From Multifurca ochricompacta (lineage: Eukaryota > Basidiomycota > Agaricomycetes > Russulales > Russulaceae): a stretch of 21,298 nt of DNA. The position numbers were made by a program, and so were the translations under genes. A model generated the notes under the pieces. It was not told the DNA's origin. It searched no databases and saw nothing but the letters and a program-made list of their open reading frames with translations. This document shows positions 8,496 through 14,767 of this stretch, one piece after another (position 1 is the first letter of the stretch; every line of letters starts with the position of its first letter). The stretch covers positions 1 to 21,298 of the forward strand of contig WTXG01000462.1 in the NCBI GenBank assembly GCA_022496185.1, read 5' to 3'.

Positions 8496-9050
8496 CTAGA
8501 TCATCCCATGTAGCTCTTTCTCCCATAACAATGGCTGGATGGCAGGGTGTCGCACCGCATAATCATACCCCAGGGACGTAATGATGACAGGGTAGAATTC
8601 TTTACTCATGGTTGCATCCGTCCAGTTTATCTTTGGCTCAAAGGCCGCAAGCCAGGGATATCCCAGGATGAGGTCTTCGGTCCCGAGATCAGTGATGAGG
8701 AAGCGGATTGTCTTTGTATCTTCCCGACCTGTATACTTAGGTCGGTATAGTGTGTGATTCTCCCAGCTTTGTTGGCTGTCCCATCTATGTTCCAAATGTT
8801 TTTTTCCTGAGGGAGCATGAGTGTCCCTAATCCCAGGACTTTTACGAGTCGCTGGCTAATGAAGTTATCGGTGGCTCCAGAGTCCACCAATACGTCTCGG
8901 TCGGCCGTCTTCTGTGTAGTTTCAAAATGTACTGGTATTTTCAACGATTTGAATCGACTAGTGTACACAGAAGTTACATGTAGTGCTCTTGCCCAGGCCG
9001 ATGGGGTCGAGCCAGTCAAAAATCCTTTTTGGCAAATGCCTTTTCCACTA
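8496..9050 (-). pseudogene. Aspartic protease of the gypsy element
   Basis: The retropepsin-like active site is DVLVDSGATDNFIS (near 8900), followed by a second frame with FLITDLGTEDLILGYPWL and KINW, the typical C-terminal part. The two parts are separated by one missing base at the run 8723-8725. Upstream, two more breaks (about 9055-9063 and the A5 run 9018-9022) part it from the nucleocapsid frame. A TAG at 8496-8498 stops the frame that otherwise continues straight into the RT linker region. The enzyme would process the Gag-Pol polyprotein. Confidence 0.85.
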
Positions 9051-9395
9051 GAATAGCGCGTACTTCCTCGCTTTCTTCATCATATTTGCCCATATATCGT
9101 GGGCCTTTTCTTCCTTGGTGCGTTTGTCAACGGTGGTCGGGTTATTGGAAACAGGGGCCGGGGTAGTAGTGGCCTCAGCGACGCGTGCTCCCTTCTTTGG
9201 GCAATCTCGGGACATGTGTCCTTGGGCTTTGCAGCGGAAACATCTCCCTTCCTTCATAAGGGTCTGCCGCTCATCTTCTGTGAGTGTGGCGCGGACACGG
9301 GTTCTGTCTGCCGAAGTATCCATGGCGTTTGGATCCCGTGTCGGGGCGTGTCCTGGTGCTTTTACTCCAAAAGCTGCTTTCCACTGGTCTCTCAT
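9048..9395 (-). pseudogene. Gag nucleocapsid part with CCHC zinc knuckle
   Basis: About 115 codons in the -1 frame relative to the capsid frame, overlapping it by ATGA. It holds one zinc knuckle, CFRCKAQGHMSRDC (CX2CX4HX4C), preceded and followed by basic residues, as in retrotransposon nucleocapsids that package RNA. The frame ends in TAG at 9048-9050, short of the protease. Confidence 0.88.
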
Positions 9396-9961
9396 TTTCC
9401 CTTTCTTTGTGTCAACCCCAAACCTTGTCTGAAAGTCGAGGTAGTCCTGTTGTTGTGGCGTGCAGCGTCTACCCAGTCGTCCCAGGTGTGTGGGTGGTGG
9501 AACTGGATTATATTCTTTACCAGGGGGTTGGGGAGTCCCTGTGAGAAGAGGTCCAATGTGGCCTCTTCATCTGTATCATACCCAGCTCGGTTGGCCAGGC
9601 TGCGGAATTTGGCAACGTATGCATCCAAATCCCCTCTTTCCATCTTTAGTGTTTTCAACTCTCTTGCGGCTTTCTGTTTAGCCTGCCCATCCGTAAAGGC
9701 ATCTTTAAATCGTTGGGCGACTGTCTCCCAAAGTACGGGGTTCGTGGTTCGTCGTCCAGACGCCACTTGTTCATTTAGCCACTCCAACTGCTCCATCGTC
9801 CAATCGTCCACAGCCTCCCCTCTAACGAGTGACAGGAAGAGGTTGGCTCTTTGAAACGGGTTGACCATCTGTGGGACGTCATGGTTGAAGTTCTGGAAGG
9901 TGGTAAATTCCAAAATGAACTTTTTGCTCTGGGAGCGGTCCCCTGTGAATGTCTGAGGCAT
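9392..9961 (-). pseudogene. Gag capsid region
   Basis: An open frame of 189 codons with the usual capsid pattern of fungal Ty3 elements: PQTFTGDRSQSKKFILEF at the start, then FLSLVRGEAVDDWT, a Trp-rich stretch, FKDAFTDGQAKQKAARELKTLKM and a tail with AGYDTDEEATLDLFSQGLP. Its ATG (9959-9961) overlaps the stop of the upstream frame as TAATG. It ends at TGA (9392-9394) right after the sequence GGGAAAA, with the nucleocapsid continuing in the -1 frame. It is either a true short ORF with recoding at its end, or part of one Gag broken by single-base losses. Confidence 0.88.
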
Positions 9962-10518
9962 TACTCCGAGAGTCGTCCCAATGGTGGTGGGATGTTTGGG
10001 ACAGTTATGGTAGGAGGGGGTGGCGGGTTTGGGGTAGGGTCAGGGAGTTGTGCCGCAATGGTAGACATGGTGATGGGGTGGATCGTGTCGGTGGATCGTG
10101 TAGATATCTGGGGAGTTGCTAATGCAGGAGCTCTGATCGTAGCAATCTCTGGTGCAACCTGGGTAGCGAAGGCTAATACTGGTGTGTCGTCATCTGGTTC
10201 TATATACTCTTCTTCAGAGTCAGTGGCAATGGCCGGGGGGTTCTCCCTCCACAGTCCTAATCCAAATTCAAATGGAGCGGGTCCAGTAGTGACCCAAGAG
10301 TGTCGGCGATCCAAGTATCGGATACGATACCAAACTCTTTTCTCGTCGTCGTATTCTACCGGTTGGTATCTTCCGTTGTGATAGACGTAGTATCCAAACT
10401 CGGATTCAAAGTCTTTCCAGACGGCAGAGCCAAGTGTCTGTTGTGAAAGATTATTCTCGTCTCTGCGTTCGATGAGCTCTTCTTTAAACAAGGTCTGACT
10501 GTGGCTGGAAGAAGCCAC
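9961..10518 (-). pseudogene. N-terminal Gag region, no ATG start
   Basis: About 185 codons upstream of the capsid. It has a compact block rich in Tyr, Trp and Arg (FGYYVYHNGRYQPVEY, RVWYRIRYLDRRHSW), an acidic stretch, then a Pro/Thr-rich tail before TAA (9961-9963). The frame opens right after the LTR. The first likely codon is GTG at 10516-10518; no in-frame ATG occurs before about codon 150, so the start codon seems lost or non-AUG. The degraded gag at 13560-13680 has a loosely similar block (GYWVPYR, WYHVRP). The function is unknown beyond its place at the N-terminus of Gag. Confidence 0.65.
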
Positions 10519-10521
10519 GTT

Positions 10522-10540
10522 GGGAGGAGACTCGACTTGA
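10522..10540 (-). other. Candidate primer binding site, gypsy
   Basis: The bases next to the 5' LTR read TCAAGTCGAGTCTCCTCCC on the minus strand. This is not the usual complement of a tRNA 3' end. The plus-strand form, ending GACTCGACTTGA, resembles the stem and start of the anticodon loop of a serine tRNA (anticodon UGA), so a cleaved 5' tRNA half might be the primer. This is from memory of tRNA layout and is tentative. Confidence 0.3.
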
Positions 10541-11446
10541 TGTTACGTCCGGTGCAGGACATTCCACACGACTTGTGTGACAGCGTTCGTTCGTGATCAG
10601 ATAAGAGACCAATAGGGTCCCTTGGAGTGATTGATGAGAAGTCAAAGTCAAAGAGGCTGTTCTCTAAGACGATGGTAAGCGGAAAGTACCAGAAGTACTG
10701 AGATGATCGAGTCAAGGCTTTCAAAGGGAAGGTCCAGAAGACAAACACCGATGTATTCAATAAGTCGAGTCTGAGGTCTGCAATGTAGCTACAGTGTAAT
10801 GGGTGAAGCTCCGTGTACACTTAGTAAGCAAGAAGGGCAAAGGTGAAGTGACCTTTGTCGTTGGGCGTACCGCGGAGGCAAACATCACGCGTTAAGCAAT
10901 GACCAGGAACTGTGTCACCCACTGTGGTTTATTCAACCACGATGACGGCATTCTGAAACTGGAGGAAGCTGCAGCCCCAAGTGCTGCTTAATTAAGTGTG
11001 CCTATCCCTAGCACCTCAGGGTGTGTCTAACCCTTAACACAACAGGGGACCTTATCCAGCCACTGTCAACACCGTAGGTAAGGTATTCTACGACCGTCCT
11101 ACAGCTTTGGTGATTGACTACATGACCTTCTGTTCATGGGGAGCCTCTATAACTGGAAGAAGAAGCTGCAGCCCCAAGAGGACAAGATCCAAAGGATCGA
11201 GTCACACAGGGAGGCAGGATGCCATTAGCACTATGTATCGAACTTGTGTAGACAGTTACTCACCTGCAGCCCCAAGAGGACAAGATGGGGGCTACAGGCT
11301 GTTACAGAGGGTCTTATATACATTTCTCAGTGTAACGAGGTAAGCAGTAAGTGTAAGCAAGAATCAGCAAGTATCAGTCAGCTGTATTGCTGACTGAGCC
11401 TTATCTTTGTGATTCGTAAGCTGCTTTACTCTGCTGACTGATCATG

Positions 11447-11483
11447 CTCCACAGTGTGATGTCATAATGACGTCACTGTGGAG
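11447..11483. promoter_or_regulatory. Palindrome with CRE site TGACGTCA
   Basis: A 10-bp perfect inverted repeat CTCCACAGTG / CACTGTGGAG encloses TGATGTCA and TGACGTCA (11468-11475). TGACGTCA is the classical CRE/ATF site bound by bZIP factors. It lies in the region that would be U3 of the solo LTR. Regulatory use is inferred. Confidence 0.45.
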
Positions 11484-11750
11484 TAGATAACTGATATGTA
11501 GTCTAGCCCGTAGGTCTGGAACACGTCTATCTACTGATACATATGATTCTGTGCTAAAATTGGCCATGGCCCAACCTGGGCCCTTATCTAGAGCTCCACT
11601 TACCTAGAACCTTCTAGGCTGGACTCTTCTTATCTTGATAACAGCTCCACTTGGTCTAGAACCGTCTAGACTGTGGGGCTATGCCTATTGTGGTAAACAC
11701 AATAGAGAATCGACTTGTTATTGTTGAGTGGCTCTTGTGCTGACTAAGCA

Positions 11751-11857
11751 GCATGTGACTATTACATGTGACTCGGTCACATGATCCATGTCACGACTAC
11801 ATTCCCATGATCACGTGTTGAGACTGCTGGGTAATCTTCCCACAGTCATGTGATCCA
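11751..11857. promoter_or_regulatory. Cluster of E-box-like CATGTG/CACATG/CACGTG sites
   Basis: In about 100 bp near the presumed U3 end of the solo LTR there are two CATGTGACT copies, GTCACATGATC, a CATGTCACG, GATCACGTG and GTCATGTGATC. CACGTG and CATGTG are typical bHLH sites. Their density in an LTR suggests an enhancer; this is inference. Confidence 0.4.
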
Positions 11858-11908
11858 AAAGGGAGAAAAGAAAAGGAAAAATAAAGTAGAGCCGTGACAT
11901 ACAGCGGA

Positions 11909-11916
11909 CTTATATA
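11909..11916 (-). promoter_or_regulatory. TATA box of gypsy 5' LTR, separated from start site
   Basis: TATATAAG on the minus strand. The nested LTR begins only about 9 bp downstream in the direction of transcription, so the original start region has been moved 1.1 kb away. Confidence 0.55.
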
Positions 11917-12238
11917 CGTAATTGAGTGAGCGTCTAAAGATAAGATAATGGAGTCATGTGGGCCCAAATATACGAAAGCGGAGGGCGTAGAGCCTAGCTT
12001 CTGATAGGGAATTAAGTAAGTGTCCGGTCTTAGAGATAAGGAGATAAGAGATAAACGAAGACATAGATAAGTACAAACAACTTGTAAGCATATACAAACA
12101 GTGGTCACGGGGAAGGAAGTAAGGCACATGAGGGATCCCAGGATGGGGACGTGATCAAGAAGTGGAGGGTGGGTGGAAGGGAGGGGTCTGTGTTGGGGAT
12201 GGTAAAGAAAAGTGGGAGACTTGGCCCTGGTCGTAACA

Positions 12239-12684
12239 ATATCCTAAGTATCTAATTAATTGTGAATGCGTTTTTTATCACTTGTATTATCTAATAAACT
12301 GTGAACGCGTTTTTGATCTTATCACTTAGATGTATATCCTAAGTATCTAATTAATTGTGAACGTGTTTTTTATCACTTGTATTATCTAAGTAACTGTGAA
12401 CGCGTTTTGATCTTATCACTTAGATGTATGTCCTAAGTATCTAATTAATTGTGAACGCGTTTTTGATTTTATCACTTGTGTTATCTATGTGTAATCACAA
12501 TTATGTCAGACTGCTATCCTGGAACGTCTGTACTAGTATCTTTGTTTGGTTCAACATAGATAATACAAGTGATAAGATCAAAACGCATTCACAATTAATT
12601 AGATACTTAGGATATACATCTAAGTGATAAGATCAAAACGCGTTCACAATTAATTAGATACTTAGGATATACATCTAATACAAG
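12239..12684. repeat. Tandem and inverted array of an AT-rich unit of about 95 bp
   Basis: Direct units start at 12239 (95 bp), 12334 (94 bp) and 12428 (partial). Each holds TCCTAAGTATCTAATTAATT, GTGAACGCG, T runs and TTATCACTTAGATGT. After a 62-bp centre (12492-12553) the unit returns in reverse complement at 12554-12684, also repeated. Several units carry ACGCGT and GATAAG or its complement. The centre (ATCACAATTATGTCAGACT ... GGTTCAACA) also occurs in the core of the hAT-like element near 20200-20245. This is the layout of a foldback transposon core. The right part stops abruptly at the gag remnant at 12686. Confidence 0.85.
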
Positions 12685-12685
12685 T

Positions 12686-14016
12686 TGTAACACTTTTTGC
12701 TTGGCGGTTACATCAGCCTGAAACACTTGTCAGAATTTCTCCCATGGGTGCGGCTCTTGAATTCTAGCGTGGGCTACATTGGCCAGCCACCTTGTCTTCT
12801 CCGTCACCCATTGATTAATTTTTGGTCCTCTTATTTGGCCCTACACATAGGACACTCTGGTTATCTCCTCTCTTATGATTGTCACTTGGTTATTCAGGAA
12901 GATGTGGAGTTCTATCTGAGTCCACTAATGCTTTGCCTTTGCCCGGTTTCCGTCAAACAATGGGGGTGGTACCCCTTCAATTCATTCTCTGGTCGTCCCA
13001 TCCTTGGGTGTCGTGGTTACTAGTAAGTCGGTGCGTCCTTCTTCTGGGTCTTTAGCTGATTGCTGTCGTTGTCTAGGTTGGGGTTCAGGAAATGTGGTCG
13101 TCATCTGGTGCTTTGGAAGCCGAACGACTTCTTTCCCAGCTCCCCAAAAGGCAACCTTGCAAACCATGTAAACGTATTGTATCTGTATGTTTTCTTTGCC
13201 TTATCATCACCCTTGTACGTCCAGCTTGCTCCTATTGCACACTTCTTCCGGACAGTTCAACTTGCGTTCCCGCACGCTTACGTCGAAAATGTCCCATATA
13301 CCCCCAAGAGCAAGCCCAACCGTCTGTATCGTACCTTATGGAAGAAGCCACTCGAATCAATATTGGCACCCATAGTTGTCCCTGACCTGAAAAGACATGT
13401 GTCCAGGTTTGCTCCTGCTGGTAGCACTTCAAATGACGGTTGGAGGATGTGTTTGGTTTGGTGGGGTTCTGGAGGCATCAGGTGCATTGAGTTTGGTTTC
13501 GTTTTGGGGCTATTCTAATAGCTTCGTCCTGTCCTAGATTGTTAGGGCGGACATGGTACCACGTCCCTTGGTAGAGGTCGACCGCGAGGTGTGTATGTCG
13601 GTAGGGGACCCAATATCCCCTGAAAGGTGTGTTCTCCTCTCATAATTCTAACCAGCGTGCGTTCCTTTTCAGCTTCGGGTCGATGTTGTCAGTTAGTCAG
13701 ATAGGAAGGACAAATGAGAAGGAGGTCGTCACAGCTGCAAGATTCGTTTCAATGGATGTTTACTAAGGGTTCCTGGAGCAGTCTTGCTTCCAGTCGGGGT
13801 TCCAGCAAGAGTTCGGGATTCGTGGGTTTGGCATGGAGTGGGGTGCTATCAGTCGGGGAGTCGCTTGCAAGAAGGGCAAAGCAGTTTTGGTTCTCGGTAA
13901 GGCACTCTCAATATCTAGCGCTACTGATCTGTCTGTTAAGTTTTGATCCGGAGATTGGTATTTGAGGGACACGTTGTCTATTGGAGGGGTCTGCGGTTCT
14001 CGCGCCGAGTGAGACG
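12686..14016 (-). pseudogene. Degraded gag of a second gypsy family
   Basis: On the minus strand 12990 to 12686 translate, with stops, as a capsid: PPPLFDGNRAKAKH, WTQIELHIFLNNQ, then RGPKINQWVTEKTRWLANV and PHPWEKF ... FQADVTAKQKVLQ. This matches the usual order of fungal Ty3 capsids but differs from the family at 9392. Stops fall where Trp is expected (TAG near 12933 and 12849, TGA near 12740), as produced by G-to-A changes. Further upstream are a Pro-rich tract (NAPDASRTPPNQTHPPT), and at 13560-13680 a block GYWVPYRHTHLAVDLYQGTW. The frame is broken many times. Its left end abuts the AT-rich repeat and its right end is cut by the copia LTR at 14017. The rest is not in the window. I cannot assign 13100-13480 in detail. 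Confidence 0.6.
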
Positions 14017-14188
14017 TGTCGAACAGGCATGTGCGCAGCATACTGACTGTAGAGTTAGCAGGTTAAGCTAAAGACAAGTTAGACTTCAGAGATGAAGAAA
14101 ACTCTATTACTATACTACTGACCTAAAGACAAGTTAGCTACAGAGAGCGGTTAGTCAAAGGTATAAGTAGGAAGTAATGTAGAAGGGA

Positions 14189-14226
14189 CTTACACTTCAG
14201 AGATGAAGAAAACTCTGAAGTGTAAG
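14189..14226 (-). other. 14-bp perfect hairpin in copia LTR
   Basis: CTTACACTTCAGAG pairs with CTCTGAAGTGTAAG around a 10-base loop. It lies 17 to 54 bp downstream of the TATA box on the minus strand, so it would sit at or near the 5' end of the transcript (R region). The other LTR keeps both arms exactly, with one base less in the loop. Confidence 0.8.
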
Positions 14227-14242
14227 AGACGAAACAGACACC

Positions 14243-14250
14243 CTTATATA
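14243..14250 (-). promoter_or_regulatory. TATA box of copia LTR
   Basis: TATATAAG on the minus strand, also present in the right LTR at 21259-21266. Transcription would run leftward into the hairpin. Confidence 0.55.
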
Positions 14251-14515
14251 CTATCCAAGGGATGGTCTGTGCACTGGGAATAAGTCCACAAGTGCCAGAC
14301 AAAGTCCAAACAACAAACATGAGGGAGAAAGGCCATTGGCCACTACAGAAATCACATGTTACATGGTGCATCAGTCAGCTACTGCAGAATGTGAGAAAGA
14401 AGGTAATAATGATAATGTAAATAGTCCGAAACTCCGGTATCTAATCTAATCTACAAAGTAGCTAATCTAATCACCTGATGCCTGAAGCATCACCAAACAT
14501 CTTCTGTGTTCAACA

Positions 14516-14767
14516 TCCCTCCATGCTGAAGGCATCTGGTCATAGATGGGAAATGAGTTGGATGAGCACACTGCCATCACAATTAAATGAGCATATCGCC
14601 AGCCAGAGATCCAACTTCTCTAACTCTTTGTGAGCTTTGCATACGAGTTGTAGATTCGCTTATGCAAGTCTACACACCTCTTGCGTCACTCTCGAGGTCG
14701 AGAACGTGCTCATGTGGCATGGTGGGAAAGTGAAAATGGTAGACAAAGTCTCCAGATTCCAGCTCTC
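14516..14767 (-). other. Copia 3' untranslated region with polypurine tract
   Basis: The purine run GGAGGGA (14516-14522, minus strand) directly precedes the 3' LTR and is the likely plus-strand primer. The remaining 245 bp up to the pol stop contain no ORF I can support. Confidence 0.65.

Larger units (their letters stand above)
10795..11899 (-). mobile_element. Nested solo LTR, 1105 bp
   Basis: It begins TGTAATGGG and ends CCGTGACA, with a perfect 5-bp duplication TACAG at 10790-10794 and 11900-11904. There is no internal coding region, so it is a solo LTR left by recombination between the two LTRs of a longer element. A minus-strand TATA box TATATAAG at 11313-11320 suggests minus orientation. 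Inside are three copies of CTGCAGCCCCAAG (10969, 11166, 11264), the last two extended to 23 bp, a palindrome with a CRE site, and a cluster of CACATG/CATGTG boxes. The superfamily is not determined. Confidence 0.88.
3629..12238 (-). mobile_element. Full-length Ty3/gypsy chromovirus, defective
   Basis: Both LTRs are 588 bp once the nested insertion in the right one is removed; they begin TGTTACG and end GTAACA as read on the plus strand. The target duplication ATATC is perfect (3624-3628, 12239-12243). Order on the minus strand from the right: 5' LTR, primer site, gag, protease, RT, RNase H, integrase with chromodomain, accessory ORF, polypurine tract, 3' LTR. Protease before RT and integrase last is the Ty3/gypsy order, and the C-terminal chromodomain makes it a chromovirus. 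The LTRs differ at four sites only, all CpG transitions. The coding part nevertheless has about 14 frame breaks plus stop codons, so it cannot make its own proteins. Either a broken template was mobilised in trans, or the assembly contains errors. Confidence 0.93.
10541..12238 (-). repeat. Gypsy 5' LTR, 588 bp, split by a nested LTR
   Basis: Without the insertion at 10795-11899 and one copy of its 5-bp duplication, this is 588 bp and aligns without gaps to 3629-4216. The only differences are GCGGG to GCAGG, GACGTT to GACATT, CTCGTA to CTTGTA and TCCGTG to TCTGTG. The insertion lies just downstream of the TATA box (11909-11916), so the promoter is cut from its start site. Confidence 0.95.
14017..14515 (-). 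repeat. Copia 3' LTR, 499 bp
   Basis: It begins TGTCGAACAGGC and ends GTGTTCAACA; the other LTR has TGTTGAACA, giving a perfect 9-bp terminal inverted repeat there. Inside are a direct repeat (CTAAAGACAAGTTAG at about 14070 and 14123), a 14-bp hairpin (14189-14226) and a TATA box on the minus strand (14243-14250). Confidence 0.93.

Noticed and set aside
9099..9854. Plus-strand frame of 251 codons
   Set aside because: It lies opposite the gag frames, which have capsid and zinc-knuckle patterns; the plus-strand protein has none.
12239..12684. CRISPR-like array
   Set aside because: Units are direct and inverted, about 95 bp and contiguous without unique spacers, in a eukaryotic transposon setting.
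12686..12700. TGTAACAC as an LTR start
   Set aside because: It is explained as gag codons (KVLQL on the minus strand) continuing up to the junction; no matching LTR end is found.
13060..13518. Plus-strand frame of 152 codons in the gag remnant
   Set aside because: No recognisable domain, and the minus strand around it carries gag-like pieces.
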